Shown here: in pieces, positions 8,738 through 17,614 of the stretch | Numbering within the stretch: position 1 is the stretch's first letter | Layout: every line of letters starts with the position of its first letter | From: Kitasatospora azatica KCTC 9699 | GTDB taxonomy: Bacteria; Actinomycetota; Actinomycetes; Streptomycetales; Streptomycetaceae | Length of the DNA: 64,000 nt | Assembly (NCBI RefSeq): GCF_000744785.1 | Contig: NZ_JQMO01000003.1 | Coordinates: 1,178,001-1,242,000, forward strand | Direction: 5' to 3' | Position numbers and translations under genes: made by a program | Notes under the pieces: model-generated | Databases searched by the model: none | Seen by the model: the letters and a program-made list of their open reading frames with translations, nothing else | Told to the model about the DNA's origin: nothing

Positions 8738-9538
8738 TCAGCGCCCGACGTAGTTCGGCTGTTCCTTGGCCACGAAGGCCCGCACCGCGATCCGGTGGTC
8801 CTCGCTGGCCCCGGCCAGGGTCTGCAGCTCGTCCTCCTTGTCCAGCGTCTCGCTCAGCGAGTGCGAGGCGCCGAAGTCGAGCGCCGCCTTGATCGCGCCG
8901 TAGGCGACGGTCGGGCCGTGCGCCAGCTTCTGGGCGAACTCCCGTGCTGTGGCCGCGAGTTCGGCAGTGGGGACGACCTGGGTGGCGAGCCCGAGGGTGA
9001 GCGCCTCGGCGGCCTTGACGGTGCGCGGGAACATCAGCAGCTCGGTGGCCCGGGCGTGCCCGACCAGCCGCGGCAGGGTCCACGACGCGCCCGAGTCCGC
9101 GGTCAGTGCCACGCCGGCGAAAGAGGTGTTGAACCCGGCCGTCTCGGCCACGATCCGGAAGTCGCAGGCGAAGGCCAGCGAGGCCCCGGCCCCGGCGGCC
9201 ACCCCGCCGACCGCGGCCACGGTCGGCTTGCGCATCCCGGTCAGGGCCCGGACCAGCGGGTTGTAGTGCTCGGCGACGGTCTTCAGCGGCGGCTCACCGG
9301 TCTCCTCGGCGCGCTGCAGCAGGCCCAGGTGCTCCTTGAGGTCCTGGCCGACGCAGAAGGCCTTCTCCCCGGCCCCGGTCAGCAGCACCGCCCGCACCGC
9401 CGGGTCGGCCGCCGCCTCGATCACGCTGTCGCGCAGGGCCACCTTGGTCGGCACGTCCAGCGCGTTCATCGCCTCGGGTCGGTTGATGGTGATGACGGCG
9501 AGCGCGCCGTCGCGCTCGTAGAGCACGGAGTCGGACAT
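8738..9538 (-). CDS. Enoyl-CoA hydratase/isomerase family protein
   Basis: 266 residues of crotonase fold. The oxyanion-hole segments are KAFCVGQDLKEH and AVGGVAAGAGASLAFACD, followed by SFAGVALTADSGASWTLPRL, where an acidic residue (D) sits in the usual position of the second catalytic region. The pattern resembles PaaG/PaaB-type hydratases more than bifunctional FadB. Likely role: hydration or isomerisation of an enoyl-CoA in fatty-acid or aromatic degradation; substrate unknown. ATG 9538 is preferred over longer in-frame starts because family homology begins there (MSDSVLYERDGALAVITINRP). No clear operon partner. Confidence 0.9.
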   Translation of the reverse strand: MSDSVLYERDGALAVITINRPEAMNALDVPTKVALRDSVIEAAADPAVRAVLLTGAGEKAFCVGQDLKEHLGLLQRAEETGEPPLKTVAEHYNPLVRALTGMRKPTVAAVGGVAAGAGASLAFACDFRIVAETAGFNTSFAGVALTADSGASWTLPRLVGHARATELLMFPRTVKAAEALTLGLATQVVPTAELAATAREFAQKLAHGPTVAYGAIKAALDFGASHSLSETLDKEDELQTLAGASEDHRIAVRAFVAKEQPNYVGR

Positions 9539-9812
9539 GGGGGAGGGCTCCCAACCGGTCGGTAACACCTGGACCCGAGTCAGCATGCCGGAGCCGGACG
9601 GGTGGCGGGAGTGTGAGGTAGCGCACCTTTGCCGACTCTTGTGCCTACCCGGGCGCGCCGCCACCCGGTGCTGCCCCGGCGGCGGGAGGATAGCGCGCCG
9701 GGGCAGCCCGCAGGCGGCAACTGAGGGGTCTTCGCTCGCCCGGGTGACGGTGTGTCTGAGACGTAATCAGGCGGTCTGTGCCGGTGTGGTCACTGGTGCG
9801 GAGAGAGTGACG

Positions 9813-9843
9813 TTGGTCATCGGGGCGCCGTATGCGGGATAAT
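9813..9843 (+). promoter_or_regulatory. Probable HrdB-type promoter of the DUF3117 gene
   Basis: In the gene-free stretch 9539-9924, a TTGGTC hexamer at 9813-9818 is followed after 19 nt by GATAAT at 9838-9843. This predicts a leader of roughly 75 nt before the ATG at 9925. A small inverted repeat (ACCAGCGG/CTGCTGGT) lies in that leader around 9866-9893. The rest of the stretch shows nothing I can assign. Confidence 0.5.
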
Positions 9844-9924
9844 GGCTTCCGATCAAAGCGTTCGATACCAGCGGTGGACGGACTGCTGGTACCTAGCTGA
9901 GCGGCTGCAGGAAGGGGAACGAGC

Positions 9925-10092
9925 ATGGCGGCCATGAAGCCGCGGACGGGTGACGGCCCGCTGGAGGTCACCAAGGAGGGGCGGGGCATCATCATGCGAG
10001 TTCCGCTCGAAGGCGGCGGTCGCCTGGTGGTGGAGCTCACTCCGGACGAGGCGAGCGCCCTGGGCGAGGCCCTGAAGCAGGCCTGCGGCTGA
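9925..10092 (+). CDS. DUF3117 small protein
   Basis: A 55-residue protein starting MAAMKPRTGDGPLEVTKEGR and ending ALGEALKQACG. This is the short, highly conserved actinobacterial DUF3117 family, Rv1211 in M. tuberculosis, and it occupies the same place between tag and the next block. Its function is unknown. It is soluble with no membrane segment or cysteine motif; most of the length looks like a small beta sheet plus one helix. A GAAGGGGA purine stretch precedes the ATG. A perfect hairpin terminator follows 21 bp after the stop, so it is probably a single-gene transcript. Confidence 0.9.
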   Translation: MAAMKPRTGDGPLEVTKEGRGIIMRVPLEGGGRLVVELTPDEASALGEALKQACG

Positions 10093-10113
10093 CTCCAGCC
10101 TGACGTGCCCGCA

Positions 10114-10152
10114 GGGCCCGGTACCGACCGAACCACGGTCGGCACCGGGCCC
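10114..10152. terminator. Terminator after the DUF3117 gene
   Basis: 16-bp inverted repeat with one central mismatch: arms 10114-10129 (GGGCCCGGTACCGACC) and 10137-10152, loop 7 nt, followed by TTCGCTCTTT. It lies between convergent genes and can act in both directions. Confidence 0.85.
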
Positions 10153-10179
10153 TTCGCTCTTTCCGGGGTCCGCCCGGGG

Positions 10180-10950
10180 TCAGCGCTTGATGGCGCAGAG
10201 CAGCCCGTCGCTGACCGGCAGCAGCGCGGGCAGCAGCCGCTTGCTCTCCCGGACCTCCTGGACCAGCTCGCGCACCGCCGCGGTGCGCGGGTCGTCCAGC
10301 GCCGGGTCGGTCAGCCGGCCCTGCTGGAACACGCCCTCGAAGCAGACCACCCCGCCCGGCCGCAGCAGCCGCAACGATTCTGCAAGGTACGCCTGCGACT
10401 CCGCGGCGTCCCCGTCGCACAGCACCAGGTCGTACTGCCCGTCGGCGAGTCGCGGCAGCACGTCCAGCGCCCGTCCGGGTATGAACCGGGCCCGATTGGC
10501 CGCGAATCCCGCCGCCAGATAGGCCTCGCGGGCGAACTCCTGGCGGATCGGCTCCGGGTCGACGGTGGTCAGAATGCCGTCCGGGCGCATGCCGCGCAGC
10601 AGGTAGAGGCCGGACACGCCGGTGCCGGTGCCGATCTCGGCCACCGCCTTGGCGCCGACCGCCGCGGCCAGCAGCCGCAGCGCGGCCCCGCCGCTCGGAC
10701 TGATCGCCCGCACGCCGGTCCTGGCCGCCTGCGACCGGGCGTAGGTCAGCACGGCGTCCTCGCTGACATAGGTGTCGGCGAGGGTCGCAGCCGCGGGCCC
10801 GAAGTCGATGATTTTCGTCCTGGAGAGTAGGGGCGCTGCCGGATGTCGATATTTCTTGCCACAGATTACTGGCCGGGTGGGAACCGCGTCCGGCGGCGGG
10901 CCGTTGAAGTCAATGCGCGGTTGGTGCGCACGGTCGGTGGATGAGCACAC
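10180..10950 (-). CDS. SAM-dependent O-methyltransferase
   Basis: The conserved part is a class I methyltransferase of the catechol O-methyltransferase type: [18 protein letters not shown] is the SAM-binding glycine loop, TVDPEP the acidic ribose-binding position, and [12 protein letters not shown] the metal/substrate region. It ends [14 protein letters not shown]. Rv1220c holds the same place, divergent from sigE, in mycobacteria. The substrate is unknown. The start is uncertain: GTG at 10950 is the only usual start codon upstream of the conserved domain in this frame, giving 256 residues, about 35 longer than I expect for the family, with no Shine-Dalgarno. Confidence 0.85.
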   Translation of the reverse strand: MCSSTDRAHQPRIDFNGPPPDAVPTRPVICGKKYRHPAAPLLSRTKIIDFGPAAATLADTYVSEDAVLTYARSQAARTGVRAISPSGGAALRLLAAAVGAKAVAEIGTGTGVSGLYLLRGMRPDGILTTVDPEPIRQEFAREAYLAAGFAANRARFIPGRALDVLPRLADGQYDLVLCDGDAAESQAYLAESLRLLRPGGVVCFEGVFQQGRLTDPALDDPRTAAVRELVQEVRESKRLLPALLPVSDGLLCAIKR

Positions 10951-10980
10951 TTTTATCCAGAACTGACGGGTGAGGTGGAT

Positions 10981-11817
10981 ATGGTGGTGGCCCTGCTGGG
11001 CAGAAGAGCCAACCGAGGAGGTGTGGCCGAGGGCGACGTCCCTGTGCGGCGGCAACTCCGCGGCACCTCGTCGGCCCGTACGCCGAAGCCCGTGATGAAC
11101 CAGTCTGCGCACTCTCCCCTGGACCAGTCGTCCGACGGCACCGCCGCCGAGTCCTCGGCCCCCGCCGCTATCGCGACCTTCGCCGACGGGGCCGACGCGC
11201 AGAGCTGGACTCCGCCCAGTTGGGAGGAGATCGTCGAGGCGCACAGCGCCCGGGTCTACCGCCTGGCCTACCGCCTGACGGGCAACCAGCACGATGCCGA
11301 GGACCTCACCCAGGAGGTCTTCGTCCGGGTCTTCCGCTCGCTGTCCACCTACACCCCCGGCACCTTCGAGGGCTGGCTGCACCGGATCACCACCAACCTC
11401 TTCCTGGACATGGTCCGCCGCCGTCAGCGGATCCGTTTCGACGCGCTGGCCGAGGACGCCGCCGAGAGGCTGCCCAGCCGCGAGCCGAACCCGGCCCAGG
11501 CCTTCAGCGACACCCACTTCGACGCCGACGTGCAGCACGCACTCGACACCCTGGCCCCCGAGTTCCGCGCGGCCGTGGTGCTCTGCGACATCGAGGGCCT
11601 GTCCTACGAGGAGATCGCGGCCACCCTGGGCGTCAAGCTCGGCACCGTGCGCAGCCGGATCCACCGCGGTCGCTCGCACCTGCGTGCCGCCCTCAAGCAC
11701 CGGGCCCCGGGCGCCGAGCCCGGCCGTGCCCGGCGTGGCGGCTCCGAGCCGCTCGAGCCGGTGATCGTCGGCGCGCTCGCGGCCGATCCGGGCGGGAGCG
11801 GGCGGAGGCGATCGTGA
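10981..11817 (+). CDS. sigE: ECF RNA polymerase sigma factor (SigE type)
   Basis: 278 residues. Region 2 ([20 protein letters not shown] and [20 protein letters not shown]) binds core and the -10 element; region 4 ([20 protein letters not shown]) is the -35 helix-turn-helix. A poorly conserved N-terminal extension of about 80 residues is normal for this orthologue. The following gene encodes its likely anti-sigma partner, with a 4-nt GTGA overlap. This is the syntenic equivalent of mycobacterial SigE (Rv1221), not the CseBC-linked SigE of S. coelicolor. ATG 10981 has GAGGTGG just upstream; a later start is possible because the N-terminus is not conserved. Confidence 0.92.
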   Translation: MVVALLGRRANRGGVAEGDVPVRRQLRGTSSARTPKPVMNQSAHSPLDQSSDGTAAESSAPAAIATFADGADAQSWTPPSWEEIVEAHSARVYRLAYRLTGNQHDAEDLTQEVFVRVFRSLSTYTPGTFEGWLHRITTNLFLDMVRRRQRIRFDALAEDAAERLPSREPNPAQAFSDTHFDADVQHALDTLAPEFRAAVVLCDIEGLSYEEIAATLGVKLGTVRSRIHRGRSHLRAALKHRAPGAEPGRARRGGSEPLEPVIVGALAADPGGSGRRRS

Positions 11818-12833
11818 GCGGCGCAGGCCGGTCCGGCGCCAAGCGCCCGGCGCCCGCCCGGCAGGATCTCGTGGGGCAGGAGTTCCCGGTGCTGCGGCCG
11901 ATCGCCGTACGCCCGGCAGAACCCGCGGCGAGCACCGAGGAACACCACCTCGGCGAGGCGCTGACCGCCTACCTGGACGGCGAGCTGGGTCATGACGCCC
12001 GGGAGCGGGTCCAGTCCCATCTGGCGACCTGTCCGAGCTGCCTGGCCGAGGCCGAGGCGGCCCGCGCGGTCAAGCAGTTGCTCACCCGGACCGAGGCCCC
12101 CGGCCCGTCCGGGATGCTGATGGCCCGGCTGCTCGCGGTGGCCGCGCTGCCCGAGGACGACGGTGCGGACGACGGTCCGCGGGACGGCTCCGGCGGACTG
12201 TCCAGTGCGGAGCTGCCCAGCGCCAGTCTGCTGGGCAACCCGTCACTCGGTAGCCCCTCGCTGGGCGGCAGCCGGCTGACCGGCGGCTCCTTCGGCCGGG
12301 GTGCCGGCGCCTCCTTCGGCAGCGGGGCGCTCGGTTCCGACGCGCCACTGCCCGGGGTCGACCCGCGGGCCGGGCGCGGCCCGGACGTGCGGCTGTGGAG
12401 CGGTCGGCGCGGTGGCGCGGCGCGTGCCGCCGCCAGCAGCCCCGAACGGCAGCGGCCGGCGGCGGTACTGCCGATCTCGCGACCCGGGGTGCCGCGCGGG
12501 CGGCGGCTGGTGGTCGCGGCGGCCGGCGCCTTCTCGGTGGCCGCGGTGACCCTGGGCGGCTTCGGCAGCCTGGGCCTGGCCTCGGTGGCGGGCGACACCC
12601 CGCTGGACGACCAGCACGGCAACGCGGTCAACCCGCAGGTGCCGGGCAACGTCCCGGGCGGTCCGCTGACCGCCCCGCTGACGGTGAACTTCCCGCTGCG
12701 CCCGAGCGGCGGTCACCCGTACGACCTGCTGACCCCCGGTCCGCTCGGTCACCCGGGGCAGGGGGGCAACGGTCAGGCGGACACCGGCCAGGTGGTCAAT
12801 CCGGTCGTCAACGGTCGCCCGTTTCTGCCGTAG
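11814..12833 (+). CDS. Zinc-finger anti-sigma factor, membrane-anchored
   Basis: 339 residues. The N-terminal cytoplasmic part contains a ZAS motif, HLATCPSC (HxxxCxxC) within [21 protein letters not shown] long low-complexity Ser/Gly/Leu linker follows (repeats like [13 protein letters not shown]). One membrane segment ([20 protein letters not shown], about residues 228-247) precedes a Pro-rich extracytoplasmic tail. ZAS proteins bind ECF sigma factors and release them on a signal. The overlap with the preceding sigma gene makes it the probable cognate regulator (RseA equivalent). The htrA-type protease that commonly follows in this locus is absent here. Confidence 0.88.
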   Translation: MSGAGRSGAKRPAPARQDLVGQEFPVLRPIAVRPAEPAASTEEHHLGEALTAYLDGELGHDARERVQSHLATCPSCLAEAEAARAVKQLLTRTEAPGPSGMLMARLLAVAALPEDDGADDGPRDGSGGLSSAELPSASLLGNPSLGSPSLGGSRLTGGSFGRGAGASFGSGALGSDAPLPGVDPRAGRGPDVRLWSGRRGGAARAAASSPERQRPAAVLPISRPGVPRGRRLVVAAAGAFSVAAVTLGGFGSLGLASVAGDTPLDDQHGNAVNPQVPGNVPGGPLTAPLTVNFPLRPSGGHPYDLLTPGPLGHPGQGGNGQADTGQVVNPVVNGRPFLP

Positions 12834-12986
12834 TCCGACCAGTAGTCCCGACAGTGTTCGGCCACCAGTTGGTCTTTACCACGGTTTCATCCGCCCGTGG
12901 ACCACAGACCTGCTGGTGGCCATTACGCTGTAGGGACCGGTGTCGCGGGCCGAACCGGGTTCGTCCTCCAGCAGCTGGGAGCTTCC

Positions 12987-13409
12987 GTGTTCTTCGACAT
13001 AGGCCCACTCGAAATGATCACTCTGGCCGTCATGGCGATCGTGATCTTCGGGCCCGACAAGCTGCCGAAGCTGATCCAGGACACGGTCGGCTTCATCCGC
13101 AAGGTGCGCTCCTTCGCGGACAGCGCCAAGGCCGACATCCGCAGTGAGCTCGGCCCCGAGTTCAAGGACTTCGAGTTCGAGGACCTCAACCCGAAGACCT
13201 TCGTGCGCAAGAGCCTGCTCGGCGACGGCGACGACCCGCTCGGCTTCAAGGAGCTGCGCGAGGGCATGGACATCAAGTCGGTGCTGGACGACAAGCCGGC
13301 CAACGGCACGATCAGCACCACCACGTCGGCCGCGGCGCCTGCCGCGCAGCCGGTCAGCGCGCCGCTGGCCGCCGGCGAGCGGGCTCCGTTCGACCCGGAC
13401 GCCACCTAG
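12987..13409 (+). CDS. tatB: Twin-arginine translocase subunit TatB
   Basis: 140 residues: a very short N-terminus, one membrane helix (FDIGPLEMITLAVMAIVIFG), the hinge FGPDKLPKL that marks TatA/B proteins, an amphipathic helix, then a polar Ala/Pro-rich tail. The Glu in PLEMI is typical of TatB. It forms the Tat substrate receptor with TatC, which is encoded elsewhere. GTG 12987 is fixed by GGGAG 6-10 nt upstream and by starting directly at the membrane helix. A 153-bp gap separates it from the anti-sigma gene. A hairpin terminator follows. Confidence 0.93.
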   Translation: MFFDIGPLEMITLAVMAIVIFGPDKLPKLIQDTVGFIRKVRSFADSAKADIRSELGPEFKDFEFEDLNPKTFVRKSLLGDGDDPLGFKELREGMDIKSVLDDKPANGTISTTTSAAAPAAQPVSAPLAAGERAPFDPDAT

Positions 13410-13468
13410 GGCCCTCGGGCCTGTCCGGCCGGCCCTGAACCGGGGCTCCTCGAAGCCCGTCACGACCA

Positions 13469-13505
13469 CGACACCCCGCCAGGGCAGCCGCCCGGCGGGG
13501 TGTCG
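13469..13505 (+). terminator. Terminator after tatB
   Basis: 12-bp perfect stem, CGACACCCCGCC (13469-13480) with GGCGGGGTGTCG (13494-13505), loop 13 nt. It lies 60 bp after the tatB stop and 55 bp before the next start. Confidence 0.75.
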
Positions 13506-13560
13506 GCGTGGTGCGCCGCTATTGTGCTGAGTGCTCGACAGGTAGCTGAGGAGGTCCCGG

Positions 13561-14271
13561 ATGGACGCGACGAACAGCCGTGCGGTGGAACCGACCGAGA
13601 CGGCTCGGCGCGGTACGGCCACCGCCGAGGCGGCGGAGGTGCCGGCCCGACGCGCGGCCGAGCCCACCGACCCGCTGGCGCCCTACCTGGCCGCCGACTT
13701 CCCCTGGTACGGCCTGGACGAGGGCTGGACCGGGCGCCGCTGGCTGCTGCAGGCCGGCGCCGGCGGTCAGCAGCGCCCCGCCCAGCAGCGCAGCATCGAC
13801 TACGGCTCGGTCGGCCACGGCGAGGAGCCGCCCAAGCAGCAGGAGGCGCACGGCGGCCGCCGGTTCGCCGTGGTGGTCACGGTGGCCCGCCGCCCCGGCC
13901 GGCGCAGCGCGGACGGCACCGGCGTACTGGAGGCCACCTCCGCCTCCTCCGCGGCCTGGCTGGCCGGCTCCGGCCTGCTCGCCTCCACCTGGCCCGGCCA
14001 GCTGGACCGCAGCCGCCGCCAGGAGTGGCTGGACCAGCAGACCGGCCTCGCCTGGGACCTCGCCGACGACCTCGGCGGCCCCGGCTGGTCCCCCCTCACC
14101 CTCCCGGTCAACGGCCTCCCCGAGCCCTTCCGCTACCGCGAGTCCGAGTACGGCTGGGTGCTGGCCGGCGAGGCGCCCGGCGTGCTGCTCGGCGCCTACG
14201 GCCGCGGCATCAGTGCCTACGGCATGGGCTTCAGCGCGATTCAGGACCTGGCGTCGTACACCAGGTCCTGA
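13561..14271 (+). CDS. Conserved hypothetical protein
   Basis: 236 residues with a clear GAGGAGG 7 nt before the ATG. No signal peptide or membrane helix. The first 55 residues are variable and Ala/Thr/Arg-rich; the conserved-looking part begins at PLAPYLAADFPWYGLDEGW and includes WLLQAGAGGQ and FRYRESEYGWVLAGEAPGVL. I recognise it as the type of hypothetical gene that sits between tatB and mrp in streptomycetes, but I can assign no function. It is convergent with mrp, separated by a hairpin that reaches into the mrp stop codon. Confidence 0.75.
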   Translation: MDATNSRAVEPTETARRGTATAEAAEVPARRAAEPTDPLAPYLAADFPWYGLDEGWTGRRWLLQAGAGGQQRPAQQRSIDYGSVGHGEEPPKQQEAHGGRRFAVVVTVARRPGRRSADGTGVLEATSASSAAWLAGSGLLASTWPGQLDRSRRQEWLDQQTGLAWDLADDLGGPGWSPLTLPVNGLPEPFRYRESEYGWVLAGEAPGVLLGAYGRGISAYGMGFSAIQDLASYTRS

Positions 14272-14301
14272 AGGCACGTCAGCTGCGGGTCGGCAGCGGG
14301 C

Positions 14302-14330
14302 CTGATCGGGTCGGCAGAGCGCCCGATCAG
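14302..14330. terminator. Hairpin between convergent genes, overlapping the mrp stop
   Basis: 9-bp perfect stem, CTGATCGGG (14302-14310) with CCCGATCAG (14322-14330), loop 11 nt. The right arm contains the mrp stop codon (14327-14329), so for mrp the hairpin forms at the very end of the reading frame. Confidence 0.6.
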
Positions 14331-15487
14331 AACTTGTTCTTCGGGGTCAGCCCGAGCGAGAGGCCGGAGAGGCCGCGCTGGCGGCCGCCGAGCTTGCCGG
14401 CCACGGTGCGCAGGGCGGCGCCGGCCGGGGAGTCGGGGGCGGCCAGGACGACCGGGCGGCCGTCGTCGCCGCCCTCGCGCAGGCGGACGTCGATCGGGAT
14501 GTTGCCGAGCACCGGGACGGTGGCGCCGGTGGCCCGGGTGAGGGCGTCGGCCACGGTCTGGCCGCCGCCGGTGCCGAAGACGTCGACCATCTCGTCGCAG
14601 TGCGGGCAGGGCATGCCGGACATGTTCTCGATCACGCCGACGATCTTCTGGTGGGTCTGCAGCGCGATGGTGCCGGCTCGCTCGGCCACCTCGGCGGCGG
14701 CCTGCTGCGGGGTGGTGACGATCAGGATCTCGGCGTTCGGCACCAGCTGGGCCACCGAGATCGCGATGTCGCCGGTGCCGGGCGGAAGGTCGAGCAGCAG
14801 CACGTCCAGGTCGCCCCAGTAGACGTCGGCCAGGAACTGCTGCAGCGCGCGGTGCAGCATCGGGCCGCGCCAGACCACCGGGGCGTTGCCCGGGGTGAAC
14901 ATGCCGATCGAGATCACCTTCACGCCGTGCGAGGACGGCGGCATGATCATGTCCTGCACCTGGGTCGGGCGGCCCTCGACGCCCAGCATCCGCGGCACGC
15001 TGTGCCCGTAGATGTCGGCGTCCACCACGGCGACCTTCAGCCCGTCGGCGGCCATCGCCGCGGCCAGGTTGACGGTGACCGAGGACTTGCCGACCCCGCC
15101 CTTGCCGGAGGCGACCGCGTACACCCGGGTCAGCGTGCCCGGCTTGGCGAACGGGATCTCGCGCTCGGGCGCACCGCCGCGCAGCAGCTGGGAGAGCTCC
15201 TTGCGCTGCTCCTCGCTCATCACGTCGAGCTCGACCTCGACCGAGGTCACCCCCGGCACGCGGCCGACCGCGGTCTTCACCCGGTCGGTGATCGTCTCGC
15301 GCATCGGACAGCCGGAGACGGTCAGGTAGACGGCGACGCGCACCGCGCCGCCCGCGGAGAACTCCACCGATTTCACCATGCCGAGCTCGGTGATCGGGCG
15401 GTTGATCTCCGGATCCTGCACGGTGGACAGCGCCTTGCGGACGGACTCCTCCGTCACGCCGGTCGCCACCTCTGTCTCATTGGCCAT
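14327..15487 (-). CDS. mrp: Mrp/ApbC-family iron-sulfur cluster carrier ATPase
   Basis: 386 residues. The N-terminal MIP18/DUF59-like domain (about 1-95) contains VQDPEINRPITELGM and SGCPMRETI. The P-loop ATPase follows, with GKGGVGKSSVTVNLA (deviant Walker A, about residues 130-144), DADIYGHSVPRMLG and LLDLPPGTGDIA. The CPHC pair near residue 300 is the bridging cluster site of ApbC/NBP35 proteins. It carries and transfers 4Fe-4S clusters in the cytoplasm. TACCAT ends 6 nt before the ATG with no Shine-Dalgarno, so the mRNA is probably leaderless. Confidence 0.93.
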   Translation of the reverse strand: MANETEVATGVTEESVRKALSTVQDPEINRPITELGMVKSVEFSAGGAVRVAVYLTVSGCPMRETITDRVKTAVGRVPGVTSVEVELDVMSEEQRKELSQLLRGGAPEREIPFAKPGTLTRVYAVASGKGGVGKSSVTVNLAAAMAADGLKVAVVDADIYGHSVPRMLGVEGRPTQVQDMIMPPSSHGVKVISIGMFTPGNAPVVWRGPMLHRALQQFLADVYWGDLDVLLLDLPPGTGDIAISVAQLVPNAEILIVTTPQQAAAEVAERAGTIALQTHQKIVGVIENMSGMPCPHCDEMVDVFGTGGGQTVADALTRATGATVPVLGNIPIDVRLREGGDDGRPVVLAAPDSPAGAALRTVAGKLGGRQRGLSGLSLGLTPKNKF

Positions 15488-15590
15488 GTCTTGATGGTAC
15501 GGCTCGCCGTCAGGGCGGTTGACTGGCCGGTAGCGTGCCGAGGGTCACAACCGGCCCGAGTCGCCGCCGGTTCGAGCGGGCCGCCCGACC

Positions 15591-16187
15591 TCAGGCGGCC
15601 TCGCTGGCGCCCAGTCGCTCGTCCATCTCCTTGAGCAGGCTCTGCAGCTCGGAGCGGATGAAGTCGCGGGTGGCCACCTCGCCCAGGCCCTGGCGCAGCG
15701 CCGCCACCTCACGGGTCAGGTACTCGGTGTCGGCGATGTTGCGGTCGCTGCGGGCCCGGTCCTGCTCCATGTTGACCCGGTCGCGGTCGTCCTGACGGTT
15801 CTGCGCCAGCAGGATCAGCGGGGCCGCGTAGGAGGCCTGCAGCGAGAGCGCCAGGGTGAGGAAGATGAACGGGTACTCGTCGAACCGGACACTGACCGGC
15901 AGCAGGGTGTTCCAGCCGATCCAGACCAGCACCACCACCGTCATCCAGACGATGAAGCGCCCGGTGCCCAGGAAGCGGGCGATCCGCTCGGAGAGCTTGC
16001 CGAAGGCCTCCGGGTCGTAGGAGGGCAGGGTGAAGACCGACGGGCGTCCGGTGCGCGGTTGGTCGAGCCGGGTCCGGATGGCCGTGCCGTGTGCGGTGTC
16101 CACCCGCTGAACCCGGCCGCCCTCGCGGGTGCGCAGCTCACGCAGCCGGCTCAGCTCGCTCAGGATCCGCTTGCGGTCAGCGTCCAC
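15591..16187 (-). CDS. DUF1003 membrane protein
   Basis: 198 residues. Two adjacent membrane helices (IVWMTVVVLVWIGWNTLLP and YPFIFLTLALSLQASYAAPL) flank a short loop containing FDEYPFIF. A polar C-terminal helix (RQDDRDRVNMEQDRARSD) follows. This layout matches the DUF1003 family; its function is unknown. The GTG start overlaps the last 11 bp of the MgtE-N/CBS gene upstream, implying translational coupling and perhaps a shared role near the membrane. GGAG lies upstream of the start. Confidence 0.87.
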   Translation of the reverse strand: MDADRKRILSELSRLRELRTREGGRVQRVDTAHGTAIRTRLDQPRTGRPSVFTLPSYDPEAFGKLSERIARFLGTGRFIVWMTVVVLVWIGWNTLLPVSVRFDEYPFIFLTLALSLQASYAAPLILLAQNRQDDRDRVNMEQDRARSDRNIADTEYLTREVAALRQGLGEVATRDFIRSELQSLLKEMDERLGASEAA

Positions 16188-17493
16188 TGCTCGTCTCCGT
16201 CTCGTGCTTGTGGTCCGCCGGGTCCTGCTCCAGGTCCCCGTTGTGGCCGTGCAGCGCGGCCTCGCGCCAGTCCTCGGGCAGCAGGTGGTCCAGTACGTCG
16301 TCGACGGTGACGGCGCCGAGCAGGTGGTCGGCCTCGTCCACCACCGGGGCGGCGACCATGTTGTAGGTCGCCAGGTAACTGGTGATCAGCGGGAGCGGGG
16401 TGTCCGGCGGGAGCGGGTCGAGATCACCGTCCACGATCGAGCCGACAAGGGTGTACGGCGGCTCGCGCAGCAGCCGCTGGAAGTGCACGGTGCCCAGGTA
16501 GGTGCCGGTGGGGGTCTCGTTCGGCGGGCGGCAGACGTACACCTGGGCGGCCAGCGCGGGCTTGTGGTCGGAGACCCGGACCCGGGCCAGCGCCTCGGCC
16601 ACCGTGGCGTCCGGCTCGAGCACGATCGGCTCGGTGGTCATCAGACCGCCGGCGGTGTCCTCCTCGTAGGAGAGCAGCCGGCGCACCGGTGCGGCCTCCT
16701 CCGGCTCCATCAGCTGGAGCAGCCGCTCGGCCTCCTCGCCGGGCAGTTCGGAGAGCAGGTCGGCGGCGTCGTCCGGGTCCATCGCCTCCAGCACGTCGGC
16801 CGCCCGCTCGTCCTGCAGCTTGCCGAGGATCTCCACCTGGTCGTCCTCGGGCAGCTCCTCCAGCACGTCGGCGAGGCGCTCGTCGTCCAGCGCGGCGGCC
16901 ACCTCGGCCCGGCGCTTGGCGGACAGGTGGTGCATCACGTTGGCCAGGTCGGCCGGGCGCAGCTGCTCGAAGGTGGCCAGCAGGTTGGCCGCGCCCTGGC
17001 CCTCCTCGGTCAGCGTGAAGCCGGTCACCGCGGTCCAGTCCAGGGTGACCGCCTCGCCCTTGCTCTTGCGCAGCCGGGCGACCTTGCCGCGCTGCACGAA
17101 GACCTTGCTGATCTCCCACTCACGCGCCCGGGTCTGCACCATGGCCACGTCGAGCACGGTCACCTCGGCGCTGGTGGCGGTCTCGGTGACCCGGCGGTCC
17201 AGCAGTTCGGCCAGCACCAGGGTCTCGGTCGGCCGCTGCTCGAAGCGGCGCATGTTGATCACCCCGGTGGTCAGCACCTGGCCGGACTCGAGACTGGTCA
17301 CCCGGGTCATCGGCAGGAAGATCCGGCGCCGGCCGACCACCTCGGCCACCAGGCCGAGCACCCGCGGCGGGCGTCCGGCGAGCCGCAGTGAGACGACCAC
17401 GTCGCGGACCCGGCCGACCTGGTCGCCGTTGGGGTCGAAGACGGCGACTCCGGCGAGATGGGAGATGAAGACCCGGCTGCCTGGCCCTGCCAT
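16177..17493 (-). CDS. PRC-barrel, MgtE N-domain and CBS protein without a transporter domain
   Basis: 438 residues. A PRC-barrel-like N-terminus (FDPNGDQVGRVRDVVVSLRL) is followed by MgtE intracellular N-domain repeats around residues 190-280 (ALDDERLADVLEELPEDDQV, LEAMDPDDAADLLSELPGEE). Two CBS motifs follow (MTTEPIVLEPDATVAEAL; YNMVAAPVVDEADHLLGAVT). In MgtE these parts sense magnesium and gate the channel, but no membrane domain is present here, so it is likely a soluble sensor or adaptor. Rv1232c is the mycobacterial counterpart. ATG has GGAAGGAAG upstream. It forms an operon with the DUF1003 gene, and corA lies 1.8 kb away. Confidence 0.87.
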   Translation of the reverse strand: MAGPGSRVFISHLAGVAVFDPNGDQVGRVRDVVVSLRLAGRPPRVLGLVAEVVGRRRIFLPMTRVTSLESGQVLTTGVINMRRFEQRPTETLVLAELLDRRVTETATSAEVTVLDVAMVQTRAREWEISKVFVQRGKVARLRKSKGEAVTLDWTAVTGFTLTEEGQGAANLLATFEQLRPADLANVMHHLSAKRRAEVAAALDDERLADVLEELPEDDQVEILGKLQDERAADVLEAMDPDDAADLLSELPGEEAERLLQLMEPEEAAPVRRLLSYEEDTAGGLMTTEPIVLEPDATVAEALARVRVSDHKPALAAQVYVCRPPNETPTGTYLGTVHFQRLLREPPYTLVGSIVDGDLDPLPPDTPLPLITSYLATYNMVAAPVVDEADHLLGAVTVDDVLDHLLPEDWREAALHGHNGDLEQDPADHKHETETSSGR

Positions 17494-17614
17494 GGACTTC
17501 CTTCCGCTCGTCCTGGGGAAAGGCTATCTAACTGTCCCGTTTCGGGCGTCGCGGAGCCGCCGTTACGGTCCATGCGGCACAGCGGCCGTTGCGCCGCCCC
17601 GTACGCTGTGGCGC

